From NCBI GenBank assembly GCA_033064195.1, contig JARBJD010000247.1:1-64000 (forward strand): a DNA stretch of 64,000 nt. The letters are read 5' to 3'. Under the pieces are notes generated by a model that was given only the letters and a program-made list of their open reading frames with translations, was not told where the DNA came from and made no database searches. Shown in pieces: positions 34,665 through 44,202 of this stretch. A program made the translations under genes and the position numbers. Within the stretch, counting starts at the first letter, position 1, and each line of letters opens with the position of its first letter. Source of the DNA: Blattamonas nauphoetae. Its lineage: Eukaryota > Preaxostyla > Oxymonadida.

Positions 34665-34760
34665 AGGGATGTGCAACGGACGGACAAAACCTCGTTCTCA
34701 TCAGACATCGGACAGAGACCCTGTCCAAGTCGAAAAAGAAGTGATTCCGCTGGCATAAAT
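34665..34760 (+). mobile_element. Terminal remnant of a hAT-like element, second copy
   Basis: TAGGGATGTGCAACGGACGG is followed by CAAAACCTCGTTCTC and GAGACCCTGTCCAAG, matching the minus strand of 483-566. No opposite end was found within reach. Confidence 0.45.
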
Positions 34761-34815
34761 CAATGTTCAATCCTCCAAATTCTTTCAATAAATCGCCCAA
34801 AATGTTGATATTATA

Positions 34816-37314
34816 GTGGTGTCACCAAACCGTCCGGTGTCACCAATCCGGCCTTTTATCTGTGAGAGACCATTTTGGTCAAACGAAGAAAAATATGAAA
34901 TTTTAGTGTTATTCTCCCACGCGATCCCGAGAAAACCTCAAAATACTTTTAACGTCACGAATGCACACATTTTTTTCAACTTTTTGCCCTCATTTCTCCA
35001 CAACTAGCCATCCGTTTTGAATCAAACAAAATGCATTGTGATCGGAAAGATCTCGACAAAAGATGCTCAAAAAAGAAACCGATTGTTTTCCGAAGAATTT
35101 TTTCGAGAAAAATATGTGTTTTTTTCGATTATATACTGGCCTGACCGGGGGTGACCGGTCACTTTTTTCCAAAAAGTACTGACGGTCAGTGACCGGGGAA
35201 ATTCGAAATATGGGTGACATTTGATGAAAGGATCTTCGAGAAATCAGGATCTGATCGGATAAACCAGTCTCTTTGAAACTCTTTGACCTTTATTCTCTTT
35301 TCTTGAACTGTTTTTTAATTGAAAACATGTTTTTTCATGGAATTCTTTAATGTGCATTCCGATCAAGAAGTCAAAATTGATTCGCCCAGAATATTATTCT
35401 GATGTCCTGAAATCTCTAATCGATCTCGAACGATGTCGTTGACTTTGTTACGATTTCACAGACACTGGATATCTCCCATATCACACTCTCTGCTTCCGCA
35501 ATCATCATTGCGAATCCACTGTACACTTTTAGCCTCGATTGGCGAAAGGGGGATGATTACCCTTTCTTGAAAACGGGTTTTAAGCATTAGAAGTGACTGC
35601 GGAGGCAGTTGAGAAGAAATTGCAAGAGAAGAAAGAGAAGATTCGAAAGCAGATGCAGAAGAGGGGATCGTCACTCGACGAAGACATTGGCGATCCTACA
35701 CAGGAAATAACTCCCTACTCGACAGAATCTTCAATCACGGACGATGTCGAAAAAGAAAACAATGAATAATACATCGAAGAAGAGCTCGATGTGATTCTGT
35801 TTGTGGAGTTGAACTCAATTTCCCAAGCCCTTCTCACTCCAGTGATTGCTGAACGCCAGAGAAAGTCAAAACAGAAGGAAAGACCCTCTCTTTGCAGCGG
35901 AGTGGACCGTAGAACTGGAGGAGAGGTGATTGAAGAGGCAGTCATCCAGATCGAAGAATCCGACGAAATGGACACATGAAGACGAACCCGCTGCGATTGT
36001 CAAACATTCCGACCTCTTTCATATGATTTTGATCATTAAGAACATCTCAGAACGTGGTATGAAAATGTTAATTGTCGTTCTGATGAAATATCAATTCTTG
36101 ACGATGGTGAATCTCTCAACCAACAAAGCAGGGATGGGGAGGTCAATGAATTGCCGAACTACCTTTGACGAATCAAAAGAGCACAGTTTGTGCGTTGAAC
36201 ATCTGGATCATCGACACCATGGCAGGACAGTTTGAAGACTTCGCATTTGGCTTCACCTCAAACAAGATCTGTAAGCTCACTGATCTCAACGTCACTTCAA
36301 ACAGGATTAACAACAAAGGAGGTATCATCCACAGCCTTGCAATCGACACGAACGTCAAGAGCCGACAGGTCAATGTGGCTTCGAATGACATGGAATATAA
36401 CACAATCACATCAAAAATCTCGCTCATTCGAACCAACACGTATTCGAAACTGTCGCTTTTCCAGTGGAATGATTGTTCCAATCTCATTCTCTCATCGCTG
36501 AAGGATTTGTTCGAAAAGAACACGTTGCCGAAGAAGGATGGGATAGAGGAGAACGTGAAGCTGAATTTAGAGTCACTCCAACAGGATCTGGATCAGCTGG
36601 ACAAAGTTCGAAGTCTATTAGCCAATGAAACGGCGACTCTGATGAAATGATGTCGCTTTCTGGTTTCGCAACATCTCTTATTCATTGAGACGTAGTGAGA
36701 ATACGAGCGGAAGGAGAGTGAACTGCTGGAGCAGCTGGATGAGGGAGCGAAGCAGGTGATCACGCTGGAGGAAGAGAAGAAGGAGTTGACGAAGAGGAAG
36801 GATTTGGAACGGAGGCACAGGGAGTTCCGAGGACAGATGCTGACGACGGAAGCCAACCGATGCGCGTAGGAACGATCGAAAGCAGAACGAAAGCGGAAGA
36901 ACTCGATACGACCGATGGAAGAGATGGGAGAGGAGCTGGTGAGCTCGTATGGAGCCTGCATTTCAGATTTTCAAGAACAGATCGCCGCGAAATCGGAGGA
37001 CAAGTTGTTATGTCACGAAATTTCACAATATCTCAGTAATTAGAGTCAATTCTCACATTAGGCGTGATCGGACCCTTAGAAGAAAAGTGAGGTGACACTG
37101 ACCGAGCCTTTTGGCTCGGTCAGGCCAGTATATTCGATTATCACCAAACCCAGAATTAGTTCTCCAATTTTTTTGTAAAATGTTCGTTTCACCAAAAAAA
37201 TGTTTTTATGAACAATTTCATCGAAATCGATTCATTGGTTGTTGAGCTATTGCCAAAACGATTTTTCCAGAAAAAGGGCCGGATTGGTGACATGGGATAT
37301 CTTGGTGACACAAC
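34816..37314. mobile_element. TA-flanked MITE, related to GTGGCGTCACC family, copy 3, split by a hAT element
   Basis: The outer ends read GTGGTGTCACCAAACCG (left) and, inverted, GTTGTGTCACCAAGATATC (right), with TA flanks at 34814-34815 and 37315-37316. Without the inserted hAT and one target copy it would be about 490 bp. The arms carry CTCCACAACTAGCCATCCG and the ATTGGTTGTTGAGCTATTG counterpart. It is more diverged than copies 1 and 2. Confidence 0.8.
35132..37132. mobile_element. hAT-like element D, 2001 bp, coiled-coil cargo
   Basis: The inverted ends start TATACTGGCCTGACC, and the 8-bp target duplication is TTCGATTA (35124-35131, 37133-37140). The subterminal region shares AAAGTACTGACGGTCA and TGACCGGGGAAAT with elements A and B, so it belongs to a sister subfamily. 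The inside holds plus-strand coding-like pieces: LQQDLDQLDKVRSLLANETA at about 36165-36650, and KESELLEQLDEGAKQVITLE plus RRHREFRGQMLTTEANRC at about 36700-36870, followed by a TAG. These are coiled-coil segments of what was probably a host cytoskeletal or scaffold gene. No transposase seen. Confidence 0.85.
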
Positions 37315-37558
37315 TATTATTCATATTTTGTCTTTCAAAAAAATAAAAAACTTGTATTAGAGAATTAGGATAGTGTGCAACAAATTAGGTGGCAAGTTTA
37401 AAAAAAAGGGGGACCAAAAGAGATGACCCATTTAAAAAACAATGTAGAATAGAACGCATTCAGTGAAGTTAAAAGCATTTCAAAATAGGTTCATAAAATC
37501 GACGACATCGCTGCTGTCACTTTGATCAGCATCTTGGCCTTGATTGTCTTGTTGAGGG

Positions 37559-38320
37559 TTAGCTGGAGCGTGTAGTTGTTCTCGAATCTGGGCATCTGAT
37601 ACGAACCAGAGTCCGTTTCTTGTATGATCTCGCCTTCCCTAAGCTTGAGGAGGCAGTCTCGATCGAAGGTGGGAACATTCCGGAAACTCGGAAAGATTCT
37701 CGAATAGTTTGTGAGGAGAGTCCTCTGTCCCGCGCGTCTCGACATGTTCGGATGAAGAGTGCTCTCTTCTCACTCGCTGTTTGAAGAGGATGGGGCGTGA
37801 TTGAGTTGAGGAGATGGTTGTTAAAGTTGGCCGTTACGAATTGATCTACTGGTTGTAATAGATAGCTGTTGTGACTTGGCAGAATCACAACATCAATATT
37901 GAGTTGTTGGCACAACATCTGTACGTTGAGTGTATAGTCTGATCTCAAGCCATCCATTGTGAGGAGGCATCGATCGTTTTGTCTCCCAAGAAACAAGCGC
38001 TTTTGTTCGATGGCAGGAATGATAATCATTTGGAAAAGAGTTGCGAAGAGTGTGTTCGTCATCCGCGTATGTGGGGATGGCTGAATATACAGAGATGGTG
38101 ATCGGTCTGGAGAATAGTCCGGCGGAAGATCATAAGATGGTACCATCATGATCGTAGGAAATGACTCTCCATCTGCACACACGGTTAAGATAAGGGTGAT
38201 TTTTGGGGGGATCGGTATATGTGGGACTATGGGTCTCGTGTCGTTGGGCTCAACAGCCACGATAACATTGTGGAACGAGGCGGAGGAGGCAAAAGTTTTG
38301 TCCAGGTTGATGATTTAACC
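37559..38320 (-). pseudogene. Transposase catalytic part (pogo copy 2)
   Basis: The block contains the three acidic positions of the DDE_1 family in order: LDKTFASSA (first Asp) at about 38300, in a phase that stays open into the main frame; CLLTMDGLRSDY (second Asp); and LLQPVDQFVTANF (third Asp), preceded by VVILPSHNSYLLQ. The C-terminal tail differs from copy 3 after SIETASSSLGKA because of a phase change near 37650. The ends of this frame and the missing middle show an inactive copy. Confidence 0.75.
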
Positions 38321-38497
38321 TGGACTATCTGGATGGATCTGGTGCAATCTACCGTATGTCTGTAACCAGGGAACTATAACGGCTCGTGATGATTGTTTGA
38401 ATCGTTCGTGTGGGAACTGCTCTCTCCTTCGAGCAACGAGATCCATCGCTGAATGGAAGAGTCTATGTTACCGATCGGTTTGAATCCTTTCTTTGAT

Positions 38498-38710
38498 TTA
38501 TTCTCGTTTATGAGTAATAATCTTTGATGGTCTGCCTTTCTTCCCGCAGGGTTGGTTGGATCTGACTCGTTTTAGAGCCCGGTAGAAGGTTTTCTTCGAC
38601 ACTAAATTGAGTTGAAGAATGCGAGCAAACGGGATGTTGTGCTGCATGCACAGGCGAACGAACCGTTCGCCACGGTGCTGGATGGTCCTGTATTGTTCTA
38701 GAGTTGCCAA
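38498..38710 (-). pseudogene. Transposase N-terminal helix-turn-helix part (pogo copy 2)
   Basis: Starts MATLEQYRTIQHRGERFVRL and continues to a basic tail (KKGRPSKIITHKRE). The alternating helices and the GRPSK motif, which resembles an AT-hook, fit the DNA-binding domain at the start of pogo/Tc1 transposases. The frame stops before the catalytic part, so the gene is broken between 38498 and 38310. Confidence 0.6.
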
Positions 38711-39279
38711 TTGAAGAATCTACGCATCCGACAGCTACGCTTTTTTCATGTTGATCTAGGGCGTATGATGTATTTTTGGTCCCTACTTTTTTTCTTTTTA
38801 CCCCCTTTTGTGACACACAAGACAAAAATCCCATCAATTGCTGAAATTTCCGAGCTTGTCCGATCTTGGACATCCGCTCATTTATTGAAAAAAGGAATTG
38901 TTTGAATTTCTTCACTAGGCATGGGCAGCGGTCGGTCCGACTGCTCGTCGACCGACCGACTGCTTTTCCTGACGATCGTACCCATTTCTCACAATTTGTG
39001 TCTCTGATTCCTTGAGATTGATTTGTAAAACTAGATTAAAGAACAGTGAATATGTGCTTGTGTGTGGGAAGAAAAATCAACGGCAAATAGTTGAGTTTGT
39101 CCATGAAAACAGAGAAAAGGTGCTGGACAGTGAATCAAAAAGAAACAACAGCCTACGTCGTTTTGAGAGATTGTGAGGTGGATGAGTGCAGTCTGTTATG
39201 TCGGTGTTTGCGTATCGAGCCGTTTGAAGCAGTGGAAGAAGCGTTGTGCCAACGCTTCGGACTCCGTCAGCTGCCCATG

Positions 39280-39872
39280 TCACATGTTGCTGAACGCACA
39301 CAGCACCAGCTCCTCTGTCGCCAGCTTGTTGGTGTAGTCTTCGATCAGTTCCATTTCCTCATCTTTCAGAGCAGCGAAGTGGGTGATATCCAGATGGGCC
39401 TGCACGACTGTCGTTTTGGCTGAGGTCTGCCATACGTGCTGTCGATGCACTGTGTGGGCAGCGCAGTGGATGAGATGGGTGGCAGTGTGATGGCAGGCAA
39501 GCTGGTAGCGTCGTTCTTTGTCGATCTGTCCAAACGCGAGAACTCTGAATTGTGGACGTGTTGCTCGGTTAGGGCAGGGACGATCTGGTGTGTGACACAA
39601 TGTCCAGCCTTCCCAAGGTCGACCACATCAAACACAGCTGCGGTGCGATCGGCGAGGATTTCAGCGAACGAGCCTTCGGATCGACTTCTTTCAGGCTTGG
39701 GGAAGAATAGGGTGAGCTTTCCGTTGTTGTGGTCTTGGCCACCTGATGTTTGGTAGAAGACGGTCTGGGTGAGCACAACAAGATCGTGGACATTGTTTTT
39801 TCCGGGTGTTTTCAGCACAATCTGAACGTTTGCCTCGAATTCAAGTGCATTCAAGCGCATGTCAACTTCCAC
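39280..39872 (-). pseudogene. Alanyl-tRNA synthetase editing-domain fragment inside a hAT element
   Basis: The first block (from about 39840, MRLNALEFEANVQ) contains VVLTQTVFYQTSGGQDHNNG, the hallmark of the AlaRS/AlaX editing fold (TxFYxxSGGQ..D.G). The second block contains IDKERRYQLACHHTATHLIH, the HxxxH zinc motif of the same domain. It is followed by LDITHFAALKDEEMELIEDY, which matches the usual F.H..A...EE...IE stretch. One base of phase shift separates the blocks near 39545. The distal CxxxH motif and the aminoacylation domain are absent, with a stop upstream at about 39880 and a TGA at 39280. In the family this domain deacylates mischarged Ser- or Gly-tRNA(Ala). Here it looks like captured, non-functional cargo. 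Confidence 0.65.
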
Positions 39873-40228
39873 TTCAGGATGTTATTCAATGTGTTGTGAA
39901 GAGGTCAGATCAATTGTTTGAGTAATGTTCTTGCGTTTGACAGTGTATTAGTGCAGTCCTTCGAGGAATGGCGTCGTTGTATTTTCTTTCATCTCTGTCA
40001 GCTCAGCATGTGAATTTCCGGAGTTGAGGTGTTTTGTGACAACTTCAATTTGAAAAGGGATTCCACTGTGTGTTGTGTTCAGTGCGATCCAATCATGAAC
40101 CGTCAGATCATGTTTGATTTATTCGTCTCCCTTCGACTTCTTCTGAGCTTCCTTCTGACGGGCTTTTTGGAGGTCCTTGGAAATGATTTCTTCTGCCTGA
40201 TCGGTTGTAGTCTATCCCTGGTATTGTC

Positions 40229-40443
40229 GTTCAATTACAGTTGGTAATGAGCGATTGGTTGTGAAGTGTCCATCTAACTTCGTCAATGTTGAGTAAACAG
40301 GCGAAGGTTCCAAATATTTTGTTAATAGCACCGTATTGTTCTGTTTGTTGGAGACCAATTCGATATTGGAGACATTTCAGAGTTTCAGGGAAAACATCTT
40401 CATTAGAGGCTGGAGAACTGTTCTTCGGCCTCTTGTTTCCTCC
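40229..40443 (-). pseudogene. Captured host exon inside the hAT element
   Basis: A minus-strand frame with NEDVFPETLKCLQYRIGLQQ and INKIFGTFACLLNIDEVRWT ends in a TGA. It looks like a folded, host-type helical sequence. Just downstream another phase gives a lysine-rich end (LQKARQKEAQKKSKGDE then stop). Family unknown. It has no promoter of its own in the element. Confidence 0.4.
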
Positions 40444-40834
40444 ACCATTTCATGCATCTTCAATGAATGGAAGATCAATCTGTTTCTCCAATCTTTCACG
40501 TGTGTGTCAGCCAGTTCAGATTGTTGTCAATGAGCTGTTCCTTTTGACACGTTGTGAAGCTTGTTTGAAAGAATGACTGAAAACCGATCAGAACAAATCC
40601 ACTATTATGTTGTTCTTAAAGTCCAATCGAATCATGACCGAGGAATCTGAAGCAAAATTGAGGACAGATGAGAGGAATGGCTTGTGGTTCGAGTTCGCCA
40701 GTGACCCAGATTGGTTGTGAGCAGAAAATTAGGGCAAAACATAGTCCACATTATGATACAGCCTTGCAACTGAGGATGTCGATTAATAGCAGGTCGAGGA
40801 TGGACTGTTTGTGTGAACGATCTAATGAGCAATA

Positions 40835-41220
40835 TCAAGAGGAAAATGAAGGAGAAAGAAGATGAAATGGATATAGATACTGATTAATGTAGTTTGAAGC
40901 CTCCTGGTATGTCAATTTGTGTTCATCCGGCTTGAGTTCTTGGCCAGGTTCTCGGATGAACGTGTATGACACTTTACAGCTGCTCTCTCCACAAATCTGT
41001 CCAGAATAGACGAAAAACAGTGCAATACATGGATTAAAGCGAGGTGAAATGTCACACTGTTCGATCTGTGTCTTTGGTCCGGGATTTGTGCCCACATATG
41101 CAATGCTTGCGTACCCAGCCTGCTGCTATCAAAGTACCCATTGGAAAGGAGAAATCAGGGTTTTCAGCAAATATCGGCCGGATAATTGTTTTCATTCCTC
41201 CTCTTCGTCAATTTAACAAT
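40835..41220 (-). pseudogene. Second captured host fragment inside the hAT element
   Basis: Minus-strand blocks IRPIFAENPDFSFPMGTLIA and YVGTNPGPKTQIEQCDISPR are in different phases that meet near 41110. The second continues ALFFVYSGQICGESSCKVSY and EASNYINQYLY, ending at a stop at 40835. It looks like a beta-rich enzyme or binding domain with several Cys; I cannot name it. Confidence 0.4.
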
Positions 41221-41632
41221 TTGTCGCTCGTCTTCGAATACGATCGTGTCGGCTCGTTTCGACACCTTCATTTTCCTTCAAGATGAGAAGGATCGGATTC
41301 TTTGAGATTATATCCAAAATGGTGTCATGATCCGATTCGGTAGTGGGACGACAGACTATCTTGAGCGAGATCACGAGAGAAAGTGATTGGGATGTCTTAA
41401 GAAGAAATAGAATACCATTTTCTCTTCATCTGGAGTCGTAGTAATGTTGTCAAAACAAAGAGGGAGAGTCGGTGTCGGTCGGACAGGCCGATTTTTTGTC
41501 CGATGTTGGGGAAGGACAGACCGACTCAGGGACTCTTGATCCACAAACAATTCCACTTTAATTTCGAGAAATATGAGATGAACTAATTATAGAGATGTTG
41601 TGAATCAAAAATGAGAAAAAGTGAACAATAAA

Positions 41633-41705
41633 GTGTCCCAGGCAGGATTCGATCCTGGGTCCGGGGAGCAAAAAGCTTCCGTGCTACCACTCGACTAAAG
41701 GGCAC
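41633..41705 (-). tRNA. tRNA-like sequence, candidate anticodon TTT (Lys), probably a pseudo-tRNA
   Basis: Read on the minus strand, 73 nt start GTGCCCTTTAGTCGAGTGG and end TGCCTGGGACAC. An A box (TAGTCGAGTGG) and a B box (GATCGAATC) both fit the pol III consensus at normal spacing, and a T loop-like ATCGAAT sits in a CCAGG/CCTGC arm. An anticodon loop CTTTTTG between GGAAG and CTCCC would give TTT. The acceptor (C-A), anticodon (A-C) and T stems each carry a mismatch and the D stem is poor, so it is either a decayed tRNA or a SINE head. It lies inside the hAT element. Confidence 0.4.
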
Positions 41706-41788
41706 TTCAAAAAAGTCGCCGACTGTTTTATTTTTAGGGACTGGACTCGATGCTTTCAGACCGACCACTGCCCATGCCTATTCTTCAC

Positions 41789-42540
41789 AAACCAGTCGTG
41801 ATCAGTTGAACACGGACAACACTTTCCAGTCTCTGACAGTCCGGATCGTCTTCCCCATCTTAATTTGTCTTCGTCGTCCTTTTTCTCTCAGGACCTCTTA
41901 AATCGCAATTTGAATTCACTTGTCGATTCAAGCATTCTATTGTCCTGCTTCACATCATTCTTGTCTCAAGTGAATCCAAATTCGTGGAAATCTGTGCAGC
42001 TTTCAAAAGCCGTTTCTCCTCACAATGTATGACATCATAATGGAATGATGTTTGAAAAAATCACATCATCAGTGTGTATCTCCATTGTTTTTTATACTTT
42101 ATCGACCTCATTCTCTTCATTAGTGTGACATGGATGTCCCGATCAAACCGCAACCTGAATAGGACAGAAAGAGATGAGATAAGGACAACTCACACCATCA
42201 GTATTCATCTCCATTGTTATTCCAGCTCTTTCCGAACCATTGGGCGTCAGCTGGAACGTGTCCAACAGAAGCGAGAGCTTCTCGTGAAAGGAATGGAAAA
42301 TGGGGAGATTGTGGTGTTTGTTGTGTCAAGATGGTTCTGTCGAAAGAAGACAGATCTCACACCGGATTTCAACCAATCTCTTACAACGACCAATCACGAT
42401 ATTCACCACTCTCGCCTGGAGCTGACAATTCACAATACACGACGACAGTGTTCCCGACAGAGTCGCCATCAACGAATTTACTCAACATCGACAACTTTGA
42501 TTCTCAGCGAGTATCCTCTCGTCCAACTTTAAGGAAAACG
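41789..42540. other. Upstream region of the WD40 gene remnant
   Basis: A/T-rich to 42200, then a more G/C-rich stretch with weak frames (QPISYNDQSRYSPLSPGADN) that may be the disordered start of the next gene. No promoter element identified. Confidence 0.3.
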
Positions 42541-42544
42541 CCCA

Positions 42545-44200
42545 ATGACATCAGTGGACACAACCAGAAACCGAAACAAGATGCGGTTCTCGTCGTCTGG
42601 AACAATCAGAAGGGAAGACCAGGACAACATCCCACCCTCCCTCCGCCATGTCAATCTCACCCTTCAGGACGGTCCCGCACAGCCCCCTCCGTCAGACATT
42701 CTTCAAACACTCAAACCCTGCTCGGACCCGCCTCCACCCGAGCCCACTCCTCCGTCTCGACCGATCAGACGAGATTACGAAGGAAGTTGGTCATGTCAAG
42801 CTCACACAGACACAATCACGTCGATGAAGTTTGATCCTCTTTCGTTGACACTGCACAGTCTGCTGTGAAACGACTCTTCCTGACAGGATCAGAAAACAAG
42901 ACTGTCTGTGTTGTGGACAGTGCGACGATGGAGTTAGTGGAGAGGCTCAAAGGCCACACACCCATTCTGGAAAGCGTGGCGTTTGACGAGCAGCGGGACA
43001 GGATCATCAGACTCGACGTGGGCGGATGTGTGGTGCTCTACTCGCTTGTTTCGTATCTTGTACTGTCACAGCTTCGGATGATCGATCGCCTCACCAATAC
43101 TCCGTTTACGTCCTTCAACTAGGTTCACTACAACCACCACAGCACGCTCTTTCTCCTCTCCACTCGACACATCTCATGCGACTCTCCATTCCATCAGCTC
43201 ATCACCATCGACACTCACTCCATCTGCACTGTCTGGTTCGCTGACACAGGAAAGCGGCACTCCACCTTCCTCTGTAAGTACGACGAGGGAGACGTAGTCT
43301 CGGCTTGTTTCGATGACGTCGGTCTCGCTGAGCGGAAACATCAAAGAAACACGTTTTCCAGTTTGAGGTCGAAGAGGATGTTGTGAATGAGGTCACACGG
43401 CAGTCTGAAAAGCGGAAGAAACCAAACCCGTTTGTCGTCCCCACGAGCTGTCCGCCATCGTCAATCGAGCTGTCATCTGTGCGGAGGATGCGGAAGGCGA
43501 AGGACGAGAAGAGGAAGGTCGTGTGCGTCACTCCATCCGTCCCACATCCTTTCGTTTTCGAACGTTCTCGCTGGGAATACATTGGGACTCCTCGCCGAAC
43601 CAGAAGTGGCCATGCTTCTGTTTGAGAAGGGAGGGGTGCAGAGTGGAGGAGTGAGAGTGCTTCACGTTCAGAACGATCTGAAGAAGGATCAGACTGAAAA
43701 GATGCCGACAATCTCGAAACCACTGGCTGCTGTCTTCATTCCCCCCAACAATCTTGCAGTGAGTTGGGACAATGGACGGATTTGTATTTGGAACACCGAG
43801 ACTGGTGTGGAGAAGATGACTCTCCGACGACAGGGCGAAGAAATGAAGAAGGACTAGAAGAACGATCTCGACCAGAAAAACGACAATCCCAAATCGGTAC
43901 CAGTCCTGCAATTGTCCAGCCACCAAACTTCTTCCTCTCGACCACTCACCAACCAGCCAACCACTCCAGTCCTTCCCACTCTCGCTCGTTCACGGACGAC
44001 GCTGGGAGTCTGCTCGGCCTGCCTCATCTCCGACCCGTCCCGTCAGGACATCCTCATCGCCCACACGTCTGACGGGATCATCACAATCTTCTCGCTCTCC
44101 ACTCGTCAAAAAATCGTGTCCTTTGTATGCTACGAAGTTGTTGCTGTTGGAAAGGTGAGTGCAGATGGACGGTTGTTGGTATAGGGAGGGTCGAATGGCG
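42545..44200 (+). pseudogene. WD40-repeat protein gene, frame broken several times
   Basis: Plus-strand blocks encode beta-propeller repeats: WSCQAHTDTITSMKFDPL, then KRLFLTGSENKTVCVVDSAT and ERLKGHTPILESVAFD, then QLITIDTHSICTVWFADTGK, then NLAVSWDNGRICIWNTETGV, and near the end ILIAHTSDGIITIFSLSTRQ. Phases change near 42855, about 43345, about 43590 and after 43857, and an in-frame TAG stands at about 43120. None of these coincides with a good short intron. At least five blades are visible. The role is unknown; such proteins are scaffolds. A TAG near 44182 separates it, in the same phase, from the receptor pseudokinase that follows. Confidence 0.5.
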
Positions 44201-44202
44201 TT

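Larger units (their letters stand above)
37373..38818 (-). mobile_element. Pogo-like DDE transposon copy 2, about 1.45 kb
   Basis: The ends are imperfect inverted repeats: GTGTGCAACAAATTAGGTGG at the left and, inverted, GTGTGTCACAAAAGGGGGTA at the right. Both are followed by A-rich DNA and GGGGACCAAAAG or GGGACCAAAAA. A TA stands at 37371-37372. The minus strand between them encodes a DDE_1-type transposase in pieces. The 3' untranslated part is shared with copy 3 at 57.9-60.5 kb. Confidence 0.75.
38916..41780. mobile_element. hAT element, 2865 bp, with captured host gene pieces
   Basis: Its ends are TAGGCATGGGCAGCGGTCGG (left) and, inverted, TAGGCATGGGCAGTGGTCGG (right), a form common in the hAT superfamily. 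An exact 8-bp target duplication TTCTTCAC flanks it (38908-38915, 41781-41788). No hAT transposase or BED finger is seen. Instead the minus strand holds unrelated host-like pieces: an alanyl-tRNA synthetase editing domain (39280-39872), a lysine-rich tail (about 40110-40180), a helical exon (40229-40443), a further fragment (40835-41220), and a tRNA-like sequence near the right end. Short direct self-similarity GGTCGGTC occurs at both ends. Confidence 0.9.

Noticed and set aside
43202-43723. 173-codon minus-strand frame over the WD40 remnant
   Set aside because: It is antisense to propeller repeats that can be read on the plus strand.
9030-44190. Reassigned stop codons (TAA or TAG as Gln), suggested by in-frame stops at about 9040, 43120 and 44182
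   Set aside because: Piwi, PNP, Sfi1-like and importin-like genes use CAA and CAG for Gln and end at ordinary stops, with no internal TAA or TAG. The in-frame stops occur only in genes that also have phase changes.
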